Part shown: positions 24,445 to 36,438 of the stretch, piece by piece | Position numbering within the stretch: the stretch's first letter is position 1 | Layout of the letters: the number at the start of each line of letters is the position of its first letter | Assembly (NCBI GenBank): GCA_030248225.1 | Contig: JASANE010020350.1 | Coordinates: forward strand, 1-64,000 | Source: Trileptium ribeirensis | Lineage: Eukaryota > Nematoda > Enoplea > Enoplida > Thoracostomopsidae | Reading direction: 5' to 3' | Length of the DNA stretch: 64,000 nt | Notes under the pieces: model-generated | Seen by the model: the letters and a program-made list of their open reading frames with translations, nothing else | What the model was told of the DNA's origin: nothing | The model's database searches: none | Translations under genes and position numbers: made by a program

Positions 24445-24998
24445 TTTCTATTTTGACCTGTTTATAATCAACAGAATTTTTTGTCAGTCGCGCAGCTTTG
24501 GTCCGACTGCTGCACGTCATTGGCGTATGTTGTTGTTTGTTAATAATCATTTATTTGTGGTTTCGTCCAATAAATATCGGTCGAAGCAAGTCCAATCGGT
24601 TTTACACAGAATATTGGAAACATTTCTTGTAAAATTTTAGTACTGAACGTAAGCGAATATTATCTTTAATATTGAGGACGTTTTATAATTTGGAAATTAG
24701 TTGTTTACATATAGGAAAATTTTCTATTTTGACCTGTTTATAATCAACAGAATTTTTTGTCAGTCGCGCAGCTTTCGTCCGACTGCTGCACGTCATTGGC
24801 GTATGTTGTTGTTTGTTAATAATCATTTATTTGTGGTTTCGTCCAATAAATATCGGTCGAAGCAAGTCCAATCGGTTTTACACAGAATATTGGAAACATT
24901 TCTTGTAAAATTTTAGTACTGAACGTAAGCGAATATTATCCTTAATATTGAGGACGTTTTATAATTTGGAAATTAGTTGTTTACATATAGGAAAATTT
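24445..24998. repeat. 276-bp tandem duplication
   Basis: The unit beginning TTTCTATTTTGACCTG occurs at 24445 and again at 24721. Differences by eye are only about two (G/C in the GTCCGACTG word near 24500 against 24776, and T/C near 24662 against 24938), so the duplication is recent compared with the other repeats here. Confidence 0.9.
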
Positions 24999-25834
24999 TC
25001 CTACACTATAAATACCAAAATATATGAGAAATATTTCCAAAATGAAATTAACACTGCATTGTCAGCACTAATATCGTTACTTACTTACTATTCAGGCAGT
25101 TTTTACTTTACAATTTATTCGTATATATAATAAATAAATATTTTTATTATTACAATAATTGGAATCATTTCCTAACTGAATTAGGTAGGAAAACTTTCCA
25201 AATATATAAGAAAATGATGATAACACTGATACAATATCAGGTATTAAAAGGGAGCATTACATGTACAAGAAGTGTGACTTTGTCGATTTTAAATCAAAAC
25301 AGTACCAAATAATAGTAAAAAATCATTTTGTGTTAGCTACATTTGTTTAGTTAAGAAGGCAATTTATTTTCCGTTAAAGTGACGGAAAATATATTCTAGG
25401 TAACATTCAAAATACTGTCCGGGTAACCTAGACAGTACCCGGGTCCCCTCACACGTCATGTACCCGACGTCGAGTACCCGTGCGGCCGGGTAGCAGTACC
25501 TATGCTTACTAGTGAGCCACTCTCAGAGTTGAACTCTCCGAGACCATGTATATTCTAACTGAATACTTCTATTAGTGAAATACAAAAGTAATACTCATTA
25601 TAATAAAGTTGTTCAGTTATAGCAGCAGGCTAGAGTGAACAAAATAAGCTAATATAAACATCGAAGAATATTATGTAGTCGGAAACGGCCCTAATCCTGG
25701 CCGACGCACAGACGTAGCTCATAAAGACATTCAAGCCTGAACCTCAGCAATGAACGTTTGAATGTATAAGAGTCCTAATACTATATGCAAAGTCACGAAC
25801 CGTGGAAAAGCCTGCACCGATAGTTGCGGATTTA

Positions 25835-26242
25835 TCTATTTAAAATCTGTTCTGGTCGAGAAAGACTCTATCATGATCGCAGGGTTCTATCTAAAATCTG
25901 TTCGGGTCGAGAAAGATTCTATCATGATCGCAGGGTTCTATCTAAAGTCTGTTCGGGTCGACAACGATTGTATCATGATCGCAGGGTTCTATCTAAAATC
26001 TGTTCCGGTCGAGAAAGATTCTATCATGATCGCAGGGCTCTATCTAAAATCTGTTCTGGTCGAGAAAGACTCTATCATGATCTCAGGGTTCTATCTGAAA
26101 GCTGTTCTGGTCGAGAAAGACTCTATCATGATCGCAGGGTTCTATCTAAAATCTGTTCTGGTCGAGATAGACTCTATCATGATCGCAGGGTTCTATCTGA
26201 AATCTGTTCTGGTCGAGAAAGACTCTATCATGATCGCAGGGT
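25835..26242 (+). repeat. 51-bp minisatellite, eight copies, with a 17-residue periodic ORF
   Basis: Eight head-to-tail copies of a 51-bp unit (consensus starts TCTATCTAAAATCTGTTC and ends ATGATCGCAGGGT) run without a spacer. Because 51 is a multiple of three, the frame 25762-26268 stays open and reads FYLKSVLVEKDSIMIAG in each unit; a second frame (25824-26249) is open too. No domain is recognisable and both ORFs may be by-products of the periodicity. Copies differ by substitutions only, with no indel. Confidence 0.9.
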
Positions 26243-26818
26243 TACATAGATATAACACTGAAAAGTAAACGGTAGATAATTTTTAAATATATAGCTCTAG
26301 TTTTGTATATTTTCGTTCGTTGTTAAGACATCTTAAATTCTTAAAATTTGTTATGATCTGTGCAATCATAAATATACATATTGTGAAATAAACTTCAAAA
26401 CCGACAGCCATGGGTTGTAAGACTTAGAACACTCCTCGCATGACAAATGGTAACATAGTAATAAAAGTTCTAGACAAGTTAAAGTGGCGTTTTGACTGAT
26501 GGAAATATCTTTCACAAGTACTGGATTCCAGTGCGAAAAAAATCGTGCTTTTAAATATATACAATTTGCAGGAGAAAAACCTTTAATTCAAAATAAATTC
26601 AAGATTTGAATTATTAAATAATCATTTATTCGTTATAAAAATTGAATTATTATGAACCACTGCCAATCAGGTACTTCGGGACCTTTATTAAATTCAAATT
26701 CAGCGCCCAAGTCACGTGACACTTCTTTGTGCTGTTAGATTTAAGCATTTCTTTAGTTTCGGTGTCCAGCGATTGTCATGGCACGAGGAGCTAATATGCA
26801 TATAGTTATGATTTTGGT
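26243..26818. other. Intergenic, no recognised feature
   Basis: AT-rich sequence with no gene, RNA gene or repeat recognised. Confidence 0.5.
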
Positions 26819-27027
26819 CCATCTCAACTTTAGGGGCCGAAGTATAATGCATGCCATGCCGTTCTAGATATACTATACCTAAGTCTTAGTCCTAGCCTAA
26901 GCTAATGTTCCTACATGAGCCATGTACTAAGCCTAAGCCTAACTCGGGGGGCTGCGGCCCCCCGAACCACCGCTCTAAACTGTTCTTTTTCTAACTTTAT
27001 AGCGTCCGCCCCTAAAGTTGACATGGG
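26819..27027 (+). mobile_element. MITE, CCTTTAGGGG family, copy 2
   Basis: The terminal inverted repeats are CATCTCAACTTTAGGGGC and, reverse-complemented from the right, CATGTCAACTTTAGGGGC. The interior contains CTAAGCCTAAGCCTAA (two tandem copies of the complement of TTAGGC) and a perfect hairpin TCGGGGGG-CTGCGG-CCCCCCGA at 26944-26965. It is the same family as 22172 and 49394. Confidence 0.8.
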
Positions 27028-28480
27028 CCATGATTTTAAGGACCTATTTTTATGTCAGTTAGGCGTCGGTCCTCGGCCACCGCTTTTTTATTCACTTGGG
27101 TACGAATGCTTTTATTAATCGTTTCGTTTGTACATTAACACACTTGTCACAGCGTACCTTGCCTTGGGAGTAGCTTACCGAATTTATCATGCCACATGCG
27201 TCCATAAGGGAGTGGGCGGCATGTCTTGCCGGGGGCAGGAAATGATGGTCGCGAAAAGATTCATCACAGAATTTTTGGAAATTCAAAATTGCTAAATTTC
27301 AGTATTTTTCAAATTAAATCGTTAAAATAGCTACCAAATGGCCTCACGATCGCTGTCAGGACATTTGTTAAAAGCTATTTAACTGGCCTGTCCACAGTGG
27401 GAAGTGTGAGGATACCTCACTTTCCAAATCTCTCATGTTCGTGAGATTTTCCCCCATGTCCGTCTCCCCACTCGACCCAGCCTCCCTTGTTCAACTAAAT
27501 ATAAATTTTAATTTTCAGGTAAAATTTATGTATTTTATATGAAAAATGCTGTTAAACATTAAAATACCACTATTTCTAATGCTAAAACTTCGTTTTGAAG
27601 CTTGAAAGTACTTGTACGACACTAAAACCACATGCAAATACGGAAATATGCTTGACATTTTGAAGCAAAATTTATCCACCAGTCCCAGTTTGGAATTCCC
27701 CCGAGAATAAACATGAGTACACCGAAGTCCCCCAGTTTTCGGAAAGCTGAGAAAGTGACAGAAGTAGTTTTTATACATTTTGTGAGATTCGGAAGGCCGC
27801 AGTGTTCGGTCCGTCAAATTCATTGTCAGTTTTGGAGATTTATCATCACTAGACCCATGACCTGACCTCAAATCTCGTACAAAGAAGTCTACCGCGACTA
27901 TTTCTCGTTCCAAATTGTCGTTTTAATTTTGTCCAAAAATGTATGGAAGAGTAATTTTTTACATAATGTACACCCTAGGGCTTATTCGCAATGACGGAGG
28001 ATGTTGTCTACTACACTTGGTTTGCCCAGGGTGGCCTAACGCCGTCGGCCCGTAGATGCACGGTGAAATGGGTCAGGCCACTTGCCAGATGGGTTCCGAA
28101 GCCTCAGGGTATGTAATTCTTCTACCTCCTATGAGCAGTTATGTATGATGCAGGCTTCGAATCCATCACGAGCTCATCGAGATCTATAGCTTTGCTAACC
28201 ACTACATTTTGTGGGACCACTACCTGGGCCTCTGTGTTCCTGAATATGGTTCGTCGACCCTTTGCCAGAAATTTTTCAAATTTTGGCATGTTATTGCGCG
28301 TATTTACCTTACAATGAATGTATATTAGGTTATAGAGCACGCTGAATACGATTGTTTTGTTTTCTAGTGTCCAACTTATGCTATAACTGTTCATGGGGTT
28401 TCAGTGGTTTTACGGTCACCAATCACGATTTCCAAAACCTACTCTAATTTTATGTTTAGATATATATTGCTTTCACGGCA
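27028..28480. other. Intergenic, no recognised gene
   Basis: A 132-codon minus-strand frame (27913-27515) and a 90-codon frame (28394-28122) show no family motif, signal or splice context that I recognise, so I do not call them genes. The region is less AT-rich than its surroundings between 27.4 and 28.1 kb. Confidence 0.4.
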
Positions 28481-28800
28481 TCAAGAATGGTCTGTATATA
28501 GGTATCTTGCTGATTACGATGGTTTGGTTATCTTGAGTCCAGCACGAATATTTGCGTTTTCAGACGTTTTTAGTGAGTTTAGGTTTAATCAACCCGATTT
28601 CTGAATACAGTCTATCTTCACTACATTGGTTATGTACATATTGTGCACAGGGTATCAAGAATGGTTTGTTTATAAGTATTTCGGCATATTGAATACCATG
28701 GTTTGTTTATCAAGGGTTCAACACAAACACTTCATGTTTTAGGTTGTTTTAGGCGAGTTTAGGATCGACGAGGTTTTATGGTTTTTAACTGATTTAGGGT
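28481..28800. repeat. Diverged 174-bp tandem duplication
   Basis: The word ATCAAGAATGGT recurs at about 28480 and 28654. Following words correspond in order (TTTATAGGTAT-like, GATGGTTTG against CATGGTTTG, TTTTAGTGAGTTTAGG against TTTTAGGCGAGTTTAGG). Identity is perhaps 70 percent, so this is an old duplication. No coding feature is seen. Confidence 0.65.
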
Positions 28801-29990
28801 ACTAGATGTTTTAGGGTGGTATATGCATGAAACACAGAGCGTGTTACGCATCACATAATTAGTAACAACTTATACATGAAATCACATTCGTTTAACCCTA
28901 GTAGGCACGTGAAAACCTAGTATTACGATATTAAAACTTTGGTTTTGCGGACGAATGTAGTGTATTCTGGTCAAGATTACCTAATTTGTATAATGTACAA
29001 AGGAATTCACAGGGTATTTATTGTGTATGCCATAACTAATATCCAAAGGCCATAACTGCTCGCTCTCTTATCAGTCTTGCTAAATTATTTGTTAGAAATA
29101 TATATTGTTTATTGATGCGCTAGATGTGTAGCGTTGTCGTTCTACTTTTGAATATAAAGTCTGTGAACAAGCCAGTTGGTTCAAGCATTATACTAAGATG
29201 GCGTCGTGGTAAAGTTGGAAATTATGCATTGTTAAAGTTGCAAAAGGAATTCACAACTGCGCATACCGAAACCAATTTCGAAACCTGTCTTATAATAATG
29301 TCGCTGCATGTCTTAGTCGCTGATAAATTCTACTGAATTAATTGGAAAAACTGGAGAAATGACTGAAAAACCTGGAAAAGCCGGGAAAACCCCAGAATTT
29401 CGTGCTCACTGTCAACCTGATATGCTTTGCGACTTACTCCGTGTAGATAATAATCGCCAGAGACGAACAGTTTATAATTTAATTGACCGCTAAAGAAAAG
29501 CACGTAAGTATGTTGCTACGGTGCTAGCAGCGAAACACGCGGTTTTATTAAACAGTCAGGACACACTGCGAGAAGTGTTAGTTAATCAAGAGTGAACAAG
29601 GGAAGAGTATGACAATATCCAGTGCTGTGGTGTGAAAATGTACAAATATTTCAGGACACTTTATCGGCATTATATGGTTTTTATTTCTGGGGTCGGTGGG
29701 ACTCCCAACTTTGTGGGAAGTCAGTTGAACCGACGAACGGACCCCCCAACTACAAAATAAGAGGGGGTCCGTCTTTCCCGTCGCCGCAAAATAACGAGTC
29801 AGTGTAATTTTACATACTTGATCTAGTGTGACAATGTTTTCACTGTGCAGCATGGTGTTTTATATGCACTGTTACTACCATAGCTGCTGCTTTGTTGCAT
29901 TAGTAACGTCACGCCATTCGATACTAACGTTAAGAGTGGTGCCCTTATATATGCGTTGGTAACGCCGCATGCATTGGTTTATGGCACTGG
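28801..29990. other. Intergenic; one strong hairpin at 29737-29772
   Basis: No gene is supported. A perfect 10-bp inverted repeat ACGGACCCCC (29737-29746) and GGGGGTCCGT (29763-29772) encloses a 16-base loop. A short G/A-rich stretch near 29343-29395 repeats GGAAAA-type words. Confidence 0.5.
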
Positions 29991-29999
29991 GATTGCCGG

Positions 30000-30388
30000 C
30001 GTATACAGCCGTGTTTTTGCATTTGAAAGACATAATAACTGCTTAATAGGTCGTGCTGCGGCTGGCTCTTTGATACTCTTTCGTTATCTACCCCAATCAG
30101 TAACACTATTTCATACGAGGACTGTTTTTACCACTCTGTGCGGTACCACCGCAAGTTTTGGTCCGACGTCGCACGCGTAATCGTGGTCCGGTGAGCACCC
30201 GCAGTAATACTAATATCGTCAAAGGGCTGAACCACTGTGGCCAATACAGTTGTGTTTTGCATTCTAAAGCCGCTCAGTGACTGCTCAATACGCCGTGATG
30301 GTGCTTGCTCTTTGTTACTTTTTCTTTAGCAACAACAATCAATAACACTATTTCATACGAAGACTGTTTGTGCCACTCTCTGCAGTGG
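30000..30388. repeat. Diverged 245-bp direct duplication
   Basis: Two related blocks, about 30000-30140 and 30245-30388, share ordered words: ACAGCCGTG or ACAGTTGTG, TTTTGCATT, AACTGCT or GACTGCT, then a closely matching run ending AACACTATTTCATACGA and GACTGTTT. No coding content was recognised. Confidence 0.7.
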
Positions 30389-30793
30389 TCCGTAGTCGCA
30401 TAATAGCGGCTCGAAGTACTGATGCCGTCAAAGGACTGAACCACTGTAGCCTGAGATGCAATTGGAAATTCTGGTCCCTTCACGGAGTCGTGAATCCTAG
30501 TCATTATAGTCATCTTGGCAGCAACGCGGCAATAAATTATACTATGTATGCATATATTCCACTTAGTGTAGTATTATAAAATTTCTTAGTAATCCGTAGT
30601 CGCATAATAGCGGCTCGAAGTACTGATGTCGTCAAGTGACTGAACCACTGTAGCCTGAGATGCAATTGGAAATTCTGGTCCCTTCACGGAGTCGTGAATC
30701 GTAGTCATTATACTCATCTTGTCAGGAACGCGGCAATAAATTATACTATGTATGCATATATTCCACTTAGTGTAGTATTATAAAACTTCTTGT
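30389..30793. repeat. 204-bp tandem duplication
   Basis: The unit beginning TCCGTAGTCGCATAATAG occurs at 30389 and at 30593. Only a handful of substitutions separate the copies (for example GCCGTCAAAGG against GTCGTCAAGTG). It directly follows the older 245-bp duplication, so the locus has duplicated at least twice. Confidence 0.9.
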
Positions 30794-33772
30794 CACACAG
30801 TAAATTGATATCTCATAAATAGAATTTGTGAGAAAAAACTATCAAATTGCTGTCCTAATTTATTTTATATTTATTGTAGACAAAGTGCGTACCAGGAAAT
30901 TTTTTCTGTCATATATATTTAAATAAATCCCTAATAGGTGTAAAATCCTTAGGATATATATATTTTGAAAAAAAAGAGAGCAATCAATTGATTGTTGATT
31001 TAGTACAATTTATATATGAATTCGATTAAGTGTCATCTTTACCACGCTTCCCATATTTATTATAGGTATTTTTTCTTATATAAATTACGAATATATAATA
31101 TTAAAATGGAAAATGAAATTCATCTAATTACAAATATTAGTATTTACCACATGCACTAAAAGTTTGATAACAATCAAAATATTGAGTTAATATGAATATG
31201 GATTGTATTTAATACTGACGGTGTAACTTTTATTGGCTATAACTGTGAAAAGTTGACCATTGTTTTATAATAAATTATTATCGCTGGTAATCTTTAATGT
31301 AAAATTTTTTTACATATATATATATTTTGTTTCAATCTAATGTAATTGACTGCCTAGCATAATGTCAGCTAGGCTTTAGCGACCTACGGCTTAGTCTATC
31401 GCAGAACGACATAGAAAACAGTTCATTTCGAAGGTTACCTTTGCAAAATTTTGTGTAGGTTCTGTTCAGCTACGATCATGTGAAATCTGGTATGTGTAAT
31501 TTTGTAAAGAACTTTCGATTTAGGCAGTTTATTTTTTTATCTCTGTTTTTGTTTTGTGTATATATAGACAGGGGTGGTAGCGTCGAGTTCGCATTTCGCA
31601 AGTTTTTCTCATACTTATAGTTTGCTTTGACTATTTGTTTTTGTAACTGTCAAATTTCTGCTCCTAAAATTTATATTGCGACAAAAGAGATACATGTTGT
31701 ACAGTGAAGCTATCTGAGTGTGTACCCTTTCGCAGTAATACATTTAGCATACTTACAGACCAAAATGATCGGACGGTATAGATTGATAATTAATTAAAAT
31801 TTAGCGTTTAAATAGTTGAAACACATCTAGGAGCTCAGAAACGGTAGAGGGCTGCTTTTAAGGGTCGCCTCCTTAAGTTATACTTTACACTCTGATCACG
31901 GAAAGACACACCGAAGATTTTAACAGTTATGAGTAAAGTTACAAAAATTTTAAGTTTAGATTGGTCAAAATGAAAAAAAAAACTACGAAGAAAGATTTGG
32001 GACAATAGGGAAATATTAGCTATCCCAGGGATACCCCTTAGCATAGCACCCATACCCTCGCCGGAACCATCTACTCCCCCGAGACGCCAGAACTTGGATA
32101 CCTATAACATACTTGACAAATGATGGTAGTTGTTCGATATTTGATTAGGTTTCTGCTTATCTGTCTGCTGTGAGTAGATACAACTTACGGACTGTTTATA
32201 TTTTATCGATAGTATGTATAATTTTTAGCGTTGAATTATAAAATAGCTCTATAATTCTGAAAATATGATTTATACAATCAAAAATAGTTTGAAAACGAAA
32301 TTGTATTAATAATTGTTGGTCATAAGCGATCGATGTTACAAATATCTACCAACTATTCACAATAAATCGTTCTATTTTCAAAACTATTATGTTTATGCTC
32401 TAATTATTAATATTAAATGATAACGGTTATTATGATACATAAATTTCGTTTTTCGTATTTTACTTTCCTTTGTAGCTTTTAATAAATCGGCTTTCAGTAT
32501 GATATAGTTCTGAGACTAGATATTTGTTCGGTGTTTCCAATTTACATGTGGCAGATATCATACGTAGACGTTTCCAGATTTTTCTATATTTACTGAATCT
32601 TTTAATACTTACTACGTACCGTTTTCAAAAATTTCAAAACAAGAGAAAGCGTTCGAATTTATTTCTGATTATATCTATACACATACCGCAAACACAGCTG
32701 TCCGATTCTGCATGTCATTTGACGAACCCGAAGGAACGCGCTAAAGTAAAAAAATATGCATAAGCGAATTGCGTTCATACGCCAAGGAGTCTTTGTTCGC
32801 TTTTGTTAAACTGCGAACATCGATGACCAAAATGTGAACTTAAGTTTTGCACGGTCTATTAGTTCGTGGTTTTGACAAAAAACCAACCATCGTGTCGTCA
32901 TCAAAATCCTACTCAAGTATTAGGTGGACAAATGTATATATCTAGCAGCTTTAGTCAAAATTTAGGTTTCGTTTTTGTTGCATAATCATAATTGATGTCT
33001 GGCTTCGGAAATATTTGGATTTTATGCATTTAGCAAGTTATTTGATTGACATTCTCGAACCGCACCATACATCCTGAAGATAGCTGAGTTTTCTATACTA
33101 AGCCATGCCCGACATCTATATCTATATTAATTTCAACTATCTGTAATATTTTAAAGGTTCATATTGAATTCAATGACTTACCAACAGCAGCAGTGCATGA
33201 CTTGGATTTACTATTCTTTAACAAATGGGAGATAAAACGTATTATGCATCATTTACCTTAAGATGTGTGCACCTAGCGTCGAATTTTGTCACTAGAGAGA
33301 ATTCCTCTTGTGGCAAAAAATGGTGCGTTTTGACGCGGTCAAATCCTGTCCTTCACAAATAAATTGATACGATACTCTAGTACGTTAGTACTAGCCGGGA
33401 GAAGGCTATGTGTCATCGTTTGATGACCTGGACGGACTACTCAAGAAAATATTTACATCTATTGACCCCAAAAAAGCTATATGAGCAGCATTTATAATAA
33501 ACTCGCATAATTTTAGGTACAATAAATGGTAAATATCACTATTTTCAATATCTTTGGTTAGGTGCCTTCTAAAATCCAACAATTTAGCTATGTAAAATAC
33601 GCGCCCTATCGCATGAAAATAGTACTATTGTAACTGGAAGATCGTTTTAGGAATATACAACTGCTTGTGCTACAAATGTTTCAGTTTCCTTCGCTATAAC
33701 GTAACAGTTGATGGACATTGTTGAAGTGAAAATATTAAATTTATAACTGTTTCATATTTGTAATAATTATAA
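30794..33772. other. AT-rich intergenic DNA; fragment of the CCTTTAGGGG MITE near 31388-31440
   Basis: No gene was recognised. 31388-31440 resembles one end of the 22172 MITE (ACGGCTTAGTCTATCG, then CATTTCG and AAGGTTACCTTT). Isolated GTTCGC and GCGAAC half-sites near 32765-32840 resemble those inside the 33773 transposon and may be part of a decayed relative. Confidence 0.4.
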
Positions 33773-35170
33773 TGCATGAGTAAACTTAAGCTGCGCCGCC
33801 TACAATCCTCTTTTGACATCATGTACAAGATGTTGTTAGAGAACAAACTAATAGTTACAATAGCCTAAAGCTATTCCCAAACTTTTCCGTTCTGCGAACG
33901 CTTAGTTATCTAATTATAAAAACGTTTAAGTTACGTTAGCTAACACAATGCACCTTTTTACACTTTCACCATATCTGCGTTCCGAAATGCTAAATAGGCT
34001 ACTTGTATTTTAAAATTTTTCATTATACAAACACAAATCTTGATATTCTTAACGGGCTGATTGGTTCGCGAACAGTTCTATGATGTATACAATTCTATAA
34101 ATTTTGTGTGCGAACATACCGAGCTTTCTTAAGTAAAAAATTCTTCGCGAACATAAAGTACTGTTGAGATCAAGCTGTTCGAGAACTCATATATATGTCC
34201 TAACACTACGTTAATACTAAGAAGGATATTAACTATGCGTTTATTGTTCGCGAACGTGTGTCCATAACCAACATATGTTAAAATAATAATGTGAAAGATC
34301 TTAATCAAATTTTAACCAGAAATCCGGGAGCCCAATACAGTATATCGTTAAATCCGTATGTTTTCATAGCGAACATGGCATCGTTCGACCGTCGACGTGC
34401 AAGAGTATTTTGTGGAAATCGCAAGTCAACGCTTTAATATTGATATTTCCGAGTTAAAGGTGTTCGCGAACGTCACAATTTTTTTGCTCGATAAATGGGT
34501 GCGTTTGCTTTTACACATAAAAACCTGTTCGCGAACATTGATGTGGCGATATAATACGGGGTAGCGAATACTGATCCCTTATTTCAATTAAATTAATCAC
34601 GAGTAAAATGTCGAAAATATCAAGAGTAATGCAAAGAAAAATGTTCACGCATGAAACCCAAAACGTCAGCGAACATCATATTCGTACTTTCATTGTTTGA
34701 ATACTTGTTTTTTCAGCATATATATTAAACTGAAGACGTTCGCGAACATCACACTAGAACGGACATTTCTTATAAACCAGTATCATAGTTCATTCACAGC
34801 AGCCATTCCGGAAATTTTCATTTGAGTTATTGTCAAACGGCGTTAGCGAACGTTTTTAATATAATTATAACAGTAGATTGTTAAGTTCCCGAACAAGACT
34901 ATAAAACGGAAAAATGTCGTGTTTTGTTACATAACAAAATCGAAAATTCACTTTAACCTATAGTCGAGAAGTAAGGTGTTCGCTATGGCTTCAGAAGTAA
35001 TCAACAAACAGTCTATTTTTTGTTCATTTACGTTTTGGATGCATTACCTAAAAGCCCCATGTTTTTTCCTCATATAATTTTATTGATTTCGTGTTCATTG
35101 CAAAAGCGATTTGCCAATCGCTAATGTCAAAAGAGGATGGAAGGCGATGCAGCTTATGTTTACTCATGCA
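33773..35170. mobile_element. Non-autonomous TIR transposon (1398 bp), GTTCGCGAAC family, large copy
   Basis: The terminal inverted repeats are about 45-50 bp: left TGCATGAGTAAACTTAAG then TGCGCCGCCT and ATCCTCTTTTGACAT; right, reverse-complemented, TGCATGAGTAAACATAAG then TGCATCGCCT and ATCCTCTTTTGACAT. TAA flanks both ends (33770-33772 and 35171-35173). Exact GTTCGCGAAC palindromes lie at 34064, 34246, 34462, 34527 and 34738. CTTCGCGAAC lies at 34143, near-palindromes at about 33889, 34176 and 34884, and GCGAAC or GTTCGC half-sites recur between them. No ORF long enough for a transposase is present. The ends match the 17995 element, so both belong to one family. Confidence 0.85.
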
Positions 35171-35804
35171 TAACCTTTATGTATGTGGTTTAGCCGTACG
35201 TATAAAATTGGACTGCTTCTACTTGCTAGGATGTATTTGATTCCATCTCGCCACTACTAGTAAACACGGCATGCTGGTGGTCGGTATTTAAATACCTTTT
35301 TAGACCCTAGCATTCTCAATGTACTTGCTGAGGAGCAGCGGCTCTCAGTCAAGCATAAATGCATTTCAGCGTTCTCAGACGGTTATTTCCTATGGTCATA
35401 TTTATGCCTTGTTTTTGATTCTATTGGAGTAAAGCACAGCAAAGATCTATAGCGGCATGCTGGCCTATATCTGTATACTTCTCAGAAGGGCATAAAACTT
35501 GGACATTCAAACCGGCCACACGTTTCGAATACCACTGCGCTTACACACATCTTTTTATTTTAGAAGATGTATTATATGCAGTAAAATTTTTTATCGAAAG
35601 TACGTATCTCGAATAAAATAACAAATAATATCTTGCAAATTTAACTCTGGAACTATCGTACTTTAAACCATTTTTTGCTACTGATTTTTTACGACACGGT
35701 TGTATCCCGAATTTCTCTGCCACGAACGAATTTGGACTCATTTATTTGGATCATTAAGCCTATATCAAGGAGAACTCGCTATTTAAAGCACATACAAATA
35801 TACA
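35171..35804. other. Upstream region of gene A, no motif recognised
   Basis: This 634-base gap separates the transposon from the gene A start codon and presumably holds its promoter and 5' UTR. I see no TATA box or splice-leader acceptor I would defend. An in-frame TAA lies 18 bases or so before the ATG. Confidence 0.4.
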
Positions 35805-36438
35805 ATGATCCTTCACTGTCTGTCTAAAAATCTTCGCAAGCTGTTGTATTGGCAGGGAACTATTGTCGCAGCAAAACCAGTAATATTTTTTCTCGGCCCA
35901 CTCGTGCTTTCGACTGTGTTGTCGTACGGTTTCGTGTTTCGACACAAACTTTCACGAGATCAAAACGTTCGTCGACTCTATATTCCGGAGAACGGACCAT
36001 CTAGCGATGCTCGACTTAGGATCGAAGCTGTATTTAAACGAGGCACATATGGATCAGACATGGACGTATTGAGTGGTTCGACATTCTCCGTAATTCTTGT
36101 CCCATCTTTCGCTTCCTCCAGCAGCAACGGTGTTCCGAGAAAGGGGAGACGTAATAATTTTGCTACGATATTTGATGAAAAATTTGTAACTCAATATATT
36201 TGGCTACGACAATCGTTGGAAGGAATCTTAGTGTTATATAACAATCAATGGGTTACCTATTCGGGAATATGCTATAAAAATTCAGCATGGAACGGCGCCT
36301 GTGCTCCAGATATTTTTAAACTGCTTACAATACACGGAATTGAAGGCTATAAAGATTTACGATATCTCAAGTACCCAGTTTCCGAAGTTCGACTTCCGAC
36401 CAACACAACAACACTTATGGAATTGTATTACAGCCTGG
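35805..36438 (+). CDS. Gene A exon 1: N-terminus, TM1, first loop
   Basis: It encodes residues 1-211 plus one base. A short cytosolic N-terminus is followed by TM1 (VIFFLGPLVLSTVLSYGFVF), then RRLYIPENGPSSDARL, the family signature after TM1 (LY-P-N-S). The donor is GGTAAGTAG at 36438/36439, phase 1. Confidence 0.8.

Noticed and set aside
25835..26242. CRISPR-like array
   Set aside because: The repeats are contiguous 51-bp units with no unique spacers, and the DNA is eukaryotic.
27515..27913. 132-codon minus-strand ORF
   Set aside because: No recognisable domain, signal or exon border; its length is within what the less AT-rich local composition can give by chance.
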